This document shows positions 6,675 through 14,077 of a DNA stretch of 18,333 bases, one piece after another. The stretch is from Deltaproteobacteria bacterium. GTDB lineage: Bacteria > Desulfobacterota > Syntrophia > Syntrophales > UBA2210. A program made the translations under genes and the position numbers. The first letter of the stretch is position 1; every line of letters begins with the position of its first letter. The notes beneath the pieces were generated by a model, which was given only the letters and a program-made list of their open reading frames with translations, had not been told where the DNA came from and did not search any database. The stretch spans positions 1 to 18,333 of the forward strand of contig JAFGQD010000091.1 of assembly GCA_016935875.1 (NCBI GenBank), written 5' to 3'.

Positions 6675-8864
6675 TTACCATTCCAGTGACCTCCCTGTCA
6701 AGCTTCCGATCTTACCAAGGCCATAGAGAGAAAAGATCACCATAAATCTTCTGTCGTCAGGTGAATCTGAATAGCTGAACTCCGCACCCCAGCACTGTTT
6801 GTGATAATCTATGGCATACGTAGCTTCAAGCGTTTGACTGTCGAGTTCATTCTTCTTCAAGACATAGATCAGATCAAGGCGCTCTGTAGTCCTCGCCTTC
6901 AGAGAAAGATTTATCTCTTCCACTGAATCTTGCGTATATCTGTACTCCGCGGTCAGAACATCGCCACGGTGGTCACGTATATCGAAACGTGAATTGAGTT
7001 TTTTCCATTCACCCGAATTGACGTCAAACTGGGCGTCGGCATCAAGCGAAAAATACTGAAAGGGAGCAAAATCAAGTTCGGCGCTTACAGTGCCCAATGG
7101 TCTCCTTTCTCCTGAAGATCCGTTGATATCTCTTCTCGCTTCTTTGATATTGTAAGACTGACTCAATTTCAGCTTAAGAAATTCCCTGTAGGTAATACCC
7201 CCACTCTCATCCTTTAATCTGGCAATAAATATATTGGTGAGCGAGTAGGTCATACTGTTTGTTTCCGTTATATTACTTAGAAAATCGGGGACGTCCTCTT
7301 GATCCACATACGGAATATACGTGTATGCTAATTCCGGTCTGAAGCCATGACGTATCTTGTCTACAACCTGTCCTCCCACATCAAACACCCTGTACACTTC
7401 ACTGGAAAGGGTCGCGCCTATGGTGTACATTTCGCGGCTTCCATTTATATCCTTCTCACCCACGGTATCACCGCCATATGAGCTTCTCCACCCTGTCTCT
7501 CTCAGACCGAGAGATGGTGTAAACTCAAGGTAATCACTAAACCCCAGAGGCAATGAAAACACCGGATAGAGATCAAGGAGTTGCCCGCTGTATCCTGTAG
7601 TCCTGTAATAATAGCCATACGATGATTCAAGTTCAAAATCGAGGGGAGACTCAAGGACAGGCTGCCGTATACCCGTAAATGTAACTTCCGGATATTTTTG
7701 CAATGTCTCATCATTGGAATAGCTCTGGAAATTATCCGTATATTCCATAAGGGCGGTCGCGTTAAACAGGCTCCAGTCCTTTACAAGACGAACCGTTGAG
7801 TTCAGCGAAGTCAGAGATTTATCACCATCGAACGAAACGCCGTCGAATTTTCGTGTATTGCTCTCTTTGTAATGCGCCATATAATAATTGTATGAATCGA
7901 AATCTCTGAAATACCATCTGTCCGACACCTTTTTTATATCTGTCTTCAGGTAAAAACCCGGACTGAATGTTGTCATGTGATCCAGATAATACGACCATCG
8001 ATTATTATTATTTTTCCAGTCCCTGCGCAGAAAAACATCTTCTCCGGAATCCGACACTTCCATGGTATCGTGGAGATAATCGCCATACAGCATGCCGTAC
8101 GAATCTTTACTGACAATATACCGCAGTTCCGCTCCCTCCTGGAATCCTCTTTTGTCCATATAGCGCTGATAAAAGGTTGCATCGACATTCTCCGAAACAG
8201 CCCAGTAAAACGGAATCCCGACATCCCACCCCAGTTTGTCACGCGAATAGGCGATACGGGGGAACAACAAGCCCGTCTGTCTCGTAGTTTTAGCGGGGAA
8301 TATAAGATAGGGGATATAGAGGATGGGGATACCTTTCACCTGAAAGGTCCCGTGCTTGACGGTTCCATATCCGTCAGTGGTAACCTCTAATTCTCTGCCG
8401 GTAAACCTCCAGTCTGGATTTTCACCGTCACATGTCGTTGCCTGGCCGCTCTTCAGGAAATATGTCGCCTCGCCCTTCTTCTCAATGGTTTCCCCTCGCA
8501 GGTAGAGGTGGTTCCTGTCAAAAAACACCTTCCCGCCAGATATGGTTCCCGTATCGTCGGTAATATTAAATCTCACCTTTTCCCCTTCAAGTATATCCTT
8601 ACCACTCTTGATAAAGACATGCCCCTCGGCGGTGGCTTCACTCGTCATCTTATCCAGTATGACATCATCGGCCTTAATGTAACCGCTATCAAAGGTGATA
8701 ACGACATTCCCACTGGCCCGATATGTTTCGGTATCGCTGTCATATGCCAGGCTGTCCGCTTCTATATCCACCCGTTCCGGCATATCCCGCACGGAGGCAA
8801 AGGAAAAATCCCCGTAGAGAAATGAACATAGTAACATGGAAAGCAGCATACATCCTTTTCGCAC
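6675..8864 (-). CDS. lptD: LPS-assembly protein LptD (outer-membrane translocon)
   Basis: 729 aa from a GTG start. LptD is the outer-membrane barrel that, with LptE, inserts lipopolysaccharide into the outer leaflet. Residues 1-23 form a signal peptide (MRKGCMLLSM..., cleavage after FSFA). Residues about 30-140 are the periplasmic OstA/LptA-like beta-jellyroll (VDIEADSLAYD, GNVVI, AEGHVFIK). The conserved TTCDGENPDW follows at about 143-152. The rest is a long beta-barrel rich in aromatic and polar residues. The mature protein has only two cysteines, C145 and C691, fitting one interdomain disulfide. I chose the GTG at 8864 because GGGAG lies seven bases upstream and it gives a proper n-region. 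A TTG at 8942 would overlap folC and bury the signal. folC precedes it by 49 bases. Confidence 0.93.
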   Translation of the reverse strand: MRKGCMLLSMLLCSFLYGDFSFASVRDMPERVDIEADSLAYDSDTETYRASGNVVITFDSGYIKADDVILDKMTSEATAEGHVFIKSGKDILEGEKVRFNITDDTGTISGGKVFFDRNHLYLRGETIEKKGEATYFLKSGQATTCDGENPDWRFTGRELEVTTDGYGTVKHGTFQVKGIPILYIPYLIFPAKTTRQTGLLFPRIAYSRDKLGWDVGIPFYWAVSENVDATFYQRYMDKRGFQEGAELRYIVSKDSYGMLYGDYLHDTMEVSDSGEDVFLRRDWKNNNNRWSYYLDHMTTFSPGFYLKTDIKKVSDRWYFRDFDSYNYYMAHYKESNTRKFDGVSFDGDKSLTSLNSTVRLVKDWSLFNATALMEYTDNFQSYSNDETLQKYPEVTFTGIRQPVLESPLDFELESSYGYYYRTTGYSGQLLDLYPVFSLPLGFSDYLEFTPSLGLRETGWRSSYGGDTVGEKDINGSREMYTIGATLSSEVYRVFDVGGQVVDKIRHGFRPELAYTYIPYVDQEDVPDFLSNITETNSMTYSLTNIFIARLKDESGGITYREFLKLKLSQSYNIKEARRDINGSSGERRPLGTVSAELDFAPFQYFSLDADAQFDVNSGEWKKLNSRFDIRDHRGDVLTAEYRYTQDSVEEINLSLKARTTERLDLIYVLKKNELDSQTLEATYAIDYHKQCWGAEFSYSDSPDDRRFMVIFSLYGLGKIGSLTGRSLEW

Positions 8865-8913
8865 AAAGCATCTCCCAGGCAAGATCTCCAACGCCAACAG
8901 GTTGTATTTACTA

Positions 8914-10188
8914 TCACATAAACCTGTTTTTCGGAAGGTCAAAACACAGATGTTTTTTTATCTCTCCCACAAGATAGAGTGAACCCGTAACGCACACAAG
9001 GTCGCCCGCTCCGGCAAGAAAGCGGGCCCTGGCAAGGGCCTCTCCCGGATCGCCGACCACCTCAATATGTCTATGATGCAGTGCAGCTACCGACAATAAA
9101 TCTTCGGAAAGTGCGGCCCTCTCCTCTTTCGGTCGGGTCAGTATGAGTGTGTCCGCCAAGGGAAGCAATCTCTTTAACATTCCGGCGTAGTCTTTATCAC
9201 GAAGCGCGCCGAACACGACTATCAACCTCCGGCAAGAAAAGTCTTCCACCAGAGCGTTACACAGGGATGAGATCCCAGCGGGATTATGCGCGCCGTCTAA
9301 CACAATCAGGGGATCACGGGAGACAAGTTCCAGTCTCCCCTCCCACCGGACATCCCGTAACCCTTCAACCACAGAGCTGTCATCGATGGACAGATCTTTT
9401 GCCGTCAGAAGATCAACGGCCGCAAGGGCCAGAGCTGCGTTTTCAATCTGGTGCCTGCCGGTGAGAGCAAGAGTGAGACCATCGTAGCGCTTATTAATTC
9501 CATAGTAGGAAAAAAATCCGCTTCCAGACCTCCTGATTCTTATATCCCCGCCTACTCTATATAGCACAGCCTCTCTCTGACAGCATATTTTCTCAAGGGT
9601 GTCGATGACTTTACGATTTTTGGCTGCCGTTATGCACACGCCCCCTGCCTTTATGATTCCTCCTTTTTCAGCGGCAATTGATTTCAGGTCATTACCCAGA
9701 TATTGCTGATGTTCCATGGAAATATTGGTTATTATTGAAACCTTGGGAGATGCGAGGTTTGTAGCATCGAGTCTCCCCCCCATACCCACTTCAATAATCC
9801 CCATATCCACCTCACACCGGGCAAAATACAGGAATGCCAGGGCCGTAGCGAATTCGAAATAGGTAACGTCTTCTCTGATCTCCTCCCGGATTTGATCTAT
9901 GAGTGAACAAAGCGTATCCCCCGGAATCATCTGATCATTCACCCTTATCCGCTCCCTGAAGTCGCACAGGTGAGGAGAGGTATAGAGACCCACTTTCATC
10001 CCTTCCTTGGCTAATATGGAAGAGAGAATTGCCGCAGTTGACCCCTTGCCATTGGTGCCCCCTATGAGAATCGTGCTGTATTCATTCTGGGGGTTTCCAA
10101 GACGGGAGAGAAGTTTGGAGATGGGTCCGAGATCCAGATGTATTCCCTTTTGTTTCAATTCTTCCAGATATGAGAGAGGATTCTGCAT
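8914..10188 (-). CDS. folC: Bifunctional folylpolyglutamate synthase / dihydrofolate synthase
   Basis: 424 aa Mur-ligase-family enzyme, cytoplasmic. It adds glutamate to dihydropteroate and to tetrahydrofolates. The ATP-binding loop is GTNGKGST (44-51), followed by TSPHL (70-74) and the EVGMGGRLDATN motif (133-144). The EKGGIIK segment near 174-180 carries the lysine equivalent to the carbamylated one in the family. The C-terminal Mur-ligase domain has QIENAALALAA (247-257), WEGRLE (282-287) and LDGAHNPAG (297-305). Whether both activities are present cannot be read directly. GGAG precedes the ATG by seven bases. An intrinsic terminator lies immediately upstream, so its own promoter is unclear. 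Confidence 0.94.
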   Translation of the reverse strand: MQNPLSYLEELKQKGIHLDLGPISKLLSRLGNPQNEYSTILIGGTNGKGSTAAILSSILAKEGMKVGLYTSPHLCDFRERIRVNDQMIPGDTLCSLIDQIREEIREDVTYFEFATALAFLYFARCEVDMGIIEVGMGGRLDATNLASPKVSIITNISMEHQQYLGNDLKSIAAEKGGIIKAGGVCITAAKNRKVIDTLEKICCQREAVLYRVGGDIRIRRSGSGFFSYYGINKRYDGLTLALTGRHQIENAALALAAVDLLTAKDLSIDDSSVVEGLRDVRWEGRLELVSRDPLIVLDGAHNPAGISSLCNALVEDFSCRRLIVVFGALRDKDYAGMLKRLLPLADTLILTRPKEERAALSEDLLSVAALHHRHIEVVGDPGEALARARFLAGAGDLVCVTGSLYLVGEIKKHLCFDLPKNRFM

Positions 10189-10203
10189 ATGCGCACTCCA
10201 AAC

Positions 10204-10241
10204 AAAAAGGCCATAGGATGTATACTACAACCCATGGCCTT
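10204..10241 (-). terminator. Intrinsic terminator between the EF-like gene and folC
   Basis: On the minus strand, eleven-base arms at 10241-10231 and 10217-10207 (AAGGCCATGGG and CCTATGGCCTT) pair throughout, with one G-U wobble. TTTTT follows (10208-10204), its first bases shared with the stem. It ends 15 bases before the folC ATG. Confidence 0.75.
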
Positions 10242-10276
10242 CATAATTTCTTATCGCATAGATCAATCATCGTGGC

Positions 10277-10297
10277 TTCGATCCATGCCTGATCGAA
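10277..10297. repeat. Perfect 7-base inverted repeat in the EF-like/folC gap
   Basis: TTCGATC (10277-10283) and GATCGAA (10291-10297) flank a seven-base loop. There is no following T-tract on the minus strand, where transcription arrives, so it is not a terminator by itself. It could protect the 3' end of the EF-like transcript or be an operator. It lies about 27 bases past that gene's stop. Confidence 0.4.
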
Positions 10298-10323
10298 AAA
10301 CGTTCTTCTTAAGAGAATGAGGA

Positions 10324-10584
10324 TTACTCTGGAACAATCCTGAACATCTCATCTCCGGGGCGAACACGGTCAGAAGTCTTGATACCTATATAATCACCCA
10401 CCGTTGCCTTTTCGATCTGTTTATTATCAATTTCCATCGAGTCAATTCTGTCTTCGAAATCCGTAGTATGGCCGGTAAATTTGACTTTATCGCCTACCAG
10501 TAATTCTCCCGATGTAATCTTAACTGCCGCAACACTGGGTTTCGCAAAAAATTTCATCACCTCGCCAATTTTCTCTTCTCCCAT
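10324..10584 (-). CDS. Translation elongation factor-like protein (stand-alone EF-Tu domain-2 / U32-C-type beta barrel)
   Basis: 86 aa. The whole protein is one beta-barrel domain resembling domain 2 of translational GTPases and the C-terminal domain of U32 peptidases. Key stretches are IGEVMKFFAKPSVAAVKI, GELLVGDKVKFTGHTTDF (26-43), GDYIGIK (63-69) and VRPGDE (74-79). There is no GTPase domain, signal peptide or membrane segment. Such small proteins are widespread in delta-type proteobacteria and annotated only as elongation factor-like; the function is not established. GGAGG precedes the ATG. It has its own promoter just after the alpha-operon terminator and its own terminator before folC, so it looks like a single-gene unit. 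Confidence 0.75.
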   Translation of the reverse strand: MGEEKIGEVMKFFAKPSVAAVKITSGELLVGDKVKFTGHTTDFEDRIDSMEIDNKQIEKATVGDYIGIKTSDRVRPGDEMFRIVPE

Positions 10585-10650
10585 AACTCTCGACCTCCAT
10601 GCAACCGTCCAAATTGTAAAATAAAATAGCTATCGAAAATAACAGAAATA

Positions 10651-10678
10651 ATTATAACCCTTCCCACGAAAAAATCAA
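10651..10678 (-). promoter_or_regulatory. Sigma-70 type promoter for the EF-like gene
   Basis: On the minus strand TTGATT (10678-10673), a 16-base spacer and a perfect TATAAT (10656-10651) are seen. The -35 hexamer begins only a few bases after the T-tract of the rplQ terminator. The leader would be about 60 bases. Confidence 0.55.
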
Positions 10679-10683
10679 GAAAT

Positions 10684-10710
10684 AAAAAAGGGCAGGGGAT
10701 TACCCTGCCC
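10684..10710 (-). terminator. Intrinsic terminator at the end of the spc-alpha operon
   Basis: On the minus strand GGGCAGGG (10710-10703) pairs perfectly with CCCTGCCC (10697-10690) over a five-base loop, followed by TTTTTT (10689-10684). It lies 23 bases beyond the rplQ stop. Confidence 0.88.
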
Positions 10711-10733
10711 GATATCATCATATTACATTGTCT

Positions 10734-11129
10734 CTAATTAGCGACTTTTTTCTTCTTTATACTTTTTTTCTTCTCTTCCGGTATCAACTCTATAATGGAA
10801 AGGGGAGCATTGTCGCCCGCTCTGTTGCCTATCTTAACCACCCGCGTATACCCCCCCGCTCTTTCAGTGTAACGGGGCGATAATTCCTCAAACACTTTTT
10901 TCGTAACGCTATTATCCCTTATAAAAGACAGTGCCTGCCTCCGCGCATGGAGAGTCCCCCTCTTGCCCAAGGTTATCATCTTATCGGCAACGCCCCGCAA
11001 TTCCTTGGCCTTCGCATCGGTTGTGGTGACCTTTTCATGTTCCAAGAGGGAAGTTACCAGATTTCTCATCATGGCCTTCCTGTGGCTTGATGTCCTGCCA
11101 AGCTTTCTTCCGGCTTTCCTGTGACGCAT
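10734..11129 (-). CDS. rplQ: 50S ribosomal protein L17
   Basis: 131 aa, close to the bacterial norm. L17 sits near the exit of the large-subunit peptide tunnel. The N-terminus MRHRKAGRKLGRTSSHRKAM, the central LVTSLLEHEKVTTTDAKAKE and the GGYTRVVKIGNRAGDNAP segment are characteristic. The C-terminus is extended by a lysine-rich tail (EEKKKSIKKKKVAN). It is the last gene of the alpha operon, 21 bases after rpoA, and is followed by a strong terminator. Confidence 0.97.
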   Translation of the reverse strand: MRHRKAGRKLGRTSSHRKAMMRNLVTSLLEHEKVTTTDAKAKELRGVADKMITLGKRGTLHARRQALSFIRDNSVTKKVFEELSPRYTERAGGYTRVVKIGNRAGDNAPLSIIELIPEEKKKSIKKKKVAN

Positions 11130-11150
11130 TGAGCATTACCCCTTCAAATG

Positions 11151-12152
11151 TTATTCTTTCACACCTTCATCATCCCGTCCGAGAGGATGAAAATCCACTT
11201 TACTGCCAAGACTGAGTCCCATCTCGGCAAGGATATCTTTTATTTCATTCAAAGATTTTCTTCCGAAGTTTTGTGTCTTGAGCATCTCCGCTTCCGTCTT
11301 CTGAATAAGTTCTCCTATGTACTGAATCCCGGCATTTTTCAGGCAATTGGCCGACCGTACGGAAAGTTCCAGATCATCGACCCCCTTATACAGGTTCTCA
11401 CCAACAGCATCTTCTTCGACAATCTCTTTTGGTACTTCCACTTCTTCCCGTTCATCAAAATTGATAAATACATTCATCTGCTCCTTTAAGATCTTAGCCG
11501 CATAGGCGATGGCTTCTTCGGGCAGAATACTCCCGTCCGTCCAAATCTCAAGGATCAGCTTGTCGTAATCCGTTATCTGTCCGACTCGTGCATTTGCAAC
11601 GGTATAGGCAACCTTCTTGATAGGGGAGAACAGGGCATCAATATTGATAGTGCCCTCAGCCTGAGCCAGGTCTGCCTCTCTTTTTGCGGGTACGTACCCC
11701 CTCCCCACGCTGGCCATCAACTCAGCCTTGAATACCGCCTTATCCGAAAGAGTCGCTATGTGATGATCCACATTGAGGATCTCAACCGTTTCATCGGCGA
11801 TAATATCTCCCGCCTTAACGGTTCCTTCACCGGAATTGTCTATATGAAGGGTTCTGGGGCCATCTCCATGCAGTTTCAATCGGACCCCCTTCAGGTTCAA
11901 AATGATATCTGAGACATCCTCCTTGACACCAGAGAGGGCTGAAAATTCATGAAGTACCCCTTCAATTTTCACAGATGTAATGGCTGCACCGTAAATGGAA
12001 GAAAGGAGCACTCTCCTTAGAGCATTCCCCAACGTGATGCCATACCCCTTTTCCAACGGCTGGCATGTAAATTCCCCATAAATTGATGTATGTGTCTTTT
12101 CATCAACTTCTATTCGATTCGGTTTTATAAGGCTGCTCCAGTTTTTCTCCAT
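11151..12152 (-). CDS. rpoA: DNA-directed RNA polymerase subunit alpha
   Basis: 333 aa. The N-terminal domain (about 1-235) dimerises and nucleates polymerase assembly; GYGITLGNALRRVLLSSI (37-54) is the conserved assembly segment. An acidic linker (about 236-258) leads to the C-terminal domain. There LELSVRSANCLKNAGI carries R266 and N269, matching the UP-element-binding R265 and N268 of E. coli, and NFGRKSLNEIK follows. Start MEKNWSSLIKP with GAGGG upstream. It follows rpsD by 27 bases, the usual alpha-operon order. Confidence 0.98.
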   Translation of the reverse strand: MEKNWSSLIKPNRIEVDEKTHTSIYGEFTCQPLEKGYGITLGNALRRVLLSSIYGAAITSVKIEGVLHEFSALSGVKEDVSDIILNLKGVRLKLHGDGPRTLHIDNSGEGTVKAGDIIADETVEILNVDHHIATLSDKAVFKAELMASVGRGYVPAKREADLAQAEGTINIDALFSPIKKVAYTVANARVGQITDYDKLILEIWTDGSILPEEAIAYAAKILKEQMNVFINFDEREEVEVPKEIVEEDAVGENLYKGVDDLELSVRSANCLKNAGIQYIGELIQKTEAEMLKTQNFGRKSLNEIKDILAEMGLSLGSKVDFHPLGRDDEGVKE

Positions 12153-12179
12153 ATTGTTAGTCCCTCATATAATACATTT

Positions 12180-12812
12180 TTACTTAGAGTAAAACTCAAC
12201 CACCAACTGCTCTTGGATAGGCATGGTCAGTTCTTCTCGCGTGGGCAGCGCTTTTACTACACCGGCATAATTATCTTTATCCAGATCCAACCATTCGGGC
12301 ACACCACGCCTGGCAACGGTTTCTACCGCATCGAGAATAGTGGCAACCTTCCTGCTTTTTTCCTTAACCTGAATTTTGTCACCCATCTTAACCAGATACG
12401 AAGGTATGTTTACCTTTTTATCATTCACTAAAAAATGATTGTGCCTTACGAGTTGTCTAGCCTCTCCTCTGGAACTCGCGAATCCTAACCGGTACACCAT
12501 ATTGTCCAGTCTTCTCTCCAGCAGGAGCAGCAGATTCGTACCTGTCACACCCTTTTGTCTCTCAGCCTTTTCAAAATATCCCTTAAATGATTTTTCTAAA
12601 AGGCCGAACGTCCTCTTTACCTTCTGTTTTTCCCGTAACTGGGTACCGTAATCGGATGCCTTTCGTCTGAATTTAATCTGTCCATGCTCCCCGGGTATAT
12701 AACCTCTTCGTTCAAAGGAGCACTTATCGCCATAACACCTGTCCCCCTTCAGAAACAGTTTAGCACCCTCAGCCCGGCATAACCTGCATAAAGATCCTCT
12801 ATATCTTGCCAA
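12180..12812 (-). CDS. rpsD: 30S ribosomal protein S4, zinc-binding (C+) form
   Basis: 210 aa. S4 is a primary 16S rRNA binder that starts assembly of the 30S body. The N-terminus has four cysteines, C9, C12, C26 and C31 (CRLC...CYGDKC), the zinc-ribbon form. The S4 RNA-binding domain is visible at about 98-160 (RRLDNMVYRLGFASSRGEAR and HNHFLVNDKKVNIPSYLV). The C-terminus ends QEQLVVEFYSK as usual. In E. coli S4 represses its own operon by binding the leader mRNA; no comparable leader could be judged here because rpsM is preceded directly by rpmJ. Confidence 0.97.
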   Translation of the reverse strand: MARYRGSLCRLCRAEGAKLFLKGDRCYGDKCSFERRGYIPGEHGQIKFRRKASDYGTQLREKQKVKRTFGLLEKSFKGYFEKAERQKGVTGTNLLLLLERRLDNMVYRLGFASSRGEARQLVRHNHFLVNDKKVNIPSYLVKMGDKIQVKEKSRKVATILDAVETVARRGVPEWLDLDKDNYAGVVKALPTREELTMPIQEQLVVEFYSK

Positions 12813-12857
12813 AATACTCCTCCCCTAATATATAGTCCAACCAGGACGTGTGGTCAT

Positions 12858-13250
12858 CTAAACTCTTCTTCTTTTAGGCGGTCGGCAACCGTTATGTGGA
12901 ATCGGTGTCACATCCCTGATAAGACTTATGTTTAAACCGGCTGCCTGCAGCGCCCTCAGCGCTGATTCTCTCCCCGAACCTGGTCCCTTTAAAAACACTT
13001 GCACGTTTCTGAGACCATGCACCCTTGCCTTCTTGACGGCATCCGTTGCGGTTAACTGCGCAGCGAAGGGAGTGCTTTTTCTTGAACCTTTGAATCCCTG
13101 CCCGCCACCTGAAGACCAGGATATAACATTGCCGCTCAAATCCGTAATAGTGACTATGGTATTATTAAAGGTCGATTGAATATGAGCAATCCCGTCAGAG
13201 ATATTCTTTTTTTCCTTTTTCTTTACATTTCTCTTATTTGGTCGAGCCAT
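12858..13250 (-). CDS. rpsK: 30S ribosomal protein S11
   Basis: 130 aa, normal length. S11 lies on the 30S platform near the E-site mRNA. Characteristic segments are GIAHIQSTFNNTIVTITD, SSGGQGFKGSRKSTPFAAQL, KGPGSGRESALRALQAAG and the C-terminal DVTPIPHNGCRPPKRRRV. GGAGG precedes the ATG. A possible hairpin (AGAGC 13266-13270 with GCTCT 13285-13289) lies in the 46-base gap after rpsM. Confidence 0.97.
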   Translation of the reverse strand: MARPNKRNVKKKEKKNISDGIAHIQSTFNNTIVTITDLSGNVISWSSGGGQGFKGSRKSTPFAAQLTATDAVKKARVHGLRNVQVFLKGPGSGRESALRALQAAGLNISLIRDVTPIPHNGCRPPKRRRV

Positions 13251-13296
13251 CTTTCCTCCAGATAGAGAGCGCGCCTCATGACGGGCTCTTCTCGTA

Positions 13297-13665
13297 TTAC
13301 TTTCTCTTTCCTCCCACAGCTCTTCTCGGGCCCTTTCTCGTTCGTGCGTTGGTACTTGTCCTCTGGCCCCTCACAGGAAGACCCTTTCTATGCCTCAGGC
13401 CTCTGTAAGTCCCTATATCCATGAGACGTTTTATAGACATGGTTACCTCTCTCTTGAGATCACCCTCAACCTTGTAATCCTTATCTATAATGTCCCTTAT
13501 TGCGGCCACCTGCTCATCGAGAAGGTTGTCTGTCTTTGTATCAAGATCGATCCCCGCCTCTTCAAGAATCATCTTAGACTTGGATCTCCCTAAACCGTAT
13601 ATATACGTCAGGGCTATTTCCATTCTTTTATTCTTGGGTAAATCAACTCCTGCGATTCTTGCCAC
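13297..13665 (-). CDS. rpsM: 30S ribosomal protein S13
   Basis: 122 aa. S13 in the 30S head contacts the large subunit and P-site tRNA. It begins MARIAGVDLPKNKRMEIALTY, has the helix-two-turn-helix region around IYGLGRSKSKMIL, and carries RGLRHRKGLPVRGQRTSTNA near the basic C-terminus (KGPRRAVGGKRK). It follows rpmJ by 17 bases. Confidence 0.97.
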   Translation of the reverse strand: MARIAGVDLPKNKRMEIALTYIYGLGRSKSKMILEEAGIDLDTKTDNLLDEQVAAIRDIIDKDYKVEGDLKREVTMSIKRLMDIGTYRGLRHRKGLPVRGQRTSTNARTRKGPRRAVGGKRK

Positions 13666-13682
13666 CTTACAACCTCCGCTGT

Positions 13683-13796
13683 TTATCCTTGGCGCTGTTT
13701 ATGTTTAGGGTTTTCGCATATAACTCTGACAACACCACGTCTCTTAATAATCTTACACTTAACGCATATCTTTTTAACAGATGCCCTTACTTTCAC
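13683..13796 (-). CDS. rpmJ: 50S ribosomal protein L36
   Basis: 37 aa from a GTG start at 13796 to TAA at 13685-13683. The translation begins MKVRASVKKICVKCKIIKRR and ends PKHKQRQG. It is the zinc-binding (C+) form, with ligands C11, C14, C27 and H32. GGAGTGAGAGAG upstream provides the ribosome binding site. It sits between infA and rpsM, its standard place. The normal length and conserved tail make the call secure. Confidence 0.95.
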   Translation of the reverse strand: MKVRASVKKICVKCKIIKRRGVVRVICENPKHKQRQG

Positions 13797-13819
13797 GGCT
13801 CTCTCACTCCATTTCCGCC

Positions 13820-14038
13820 TTATTTAGACCGATATGTAATCCTGCCCCGGGTCAGGTCATAGGGCGATAATTCTATCGTCACTTTGTCTCCCGGTAATAT
13901 TTTGATAAAATGCATTCTCATCTTCCCAGATATATGGGCCAGAACACGGTGACCGTTTTCAAGCTCAACACGAAACATAGCATTCGGTAGTGGTTCCAAT
14001 ACCGTACCTTCAACAACTATTGCTTCTTCTTTAGCCAT
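13820..14038 (-). CDS. infA: Translation initiation factor IF-1
   Basis: 72 aa, the standard size. A single OB-fold (S1-like) protein that binds the 30S A site during initiation. It starts MAKEEAIVVEGTVLEPLPNA and has FRVELENGHRVLAHISGKMR, ILPGDKVTIELSPYDLTRGR and a C-terminal ITYRSK, all as in the family. GGAG precedes the ATG. It lies 39 bases after map and 23 before rpmJ. Confidence 0.97.
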   Translation of the reverse strand: MAKEEAIVVEGTVLEPLPNAMFRVELENGHRVLAHISGKMRMHFIKILPGDKVTIELSPYDLTRGRITYRSK

Positions 14039-14077
14039 TCGATCATCACTCCGTAAGAGCCCGAGGGTGTTACCCCC

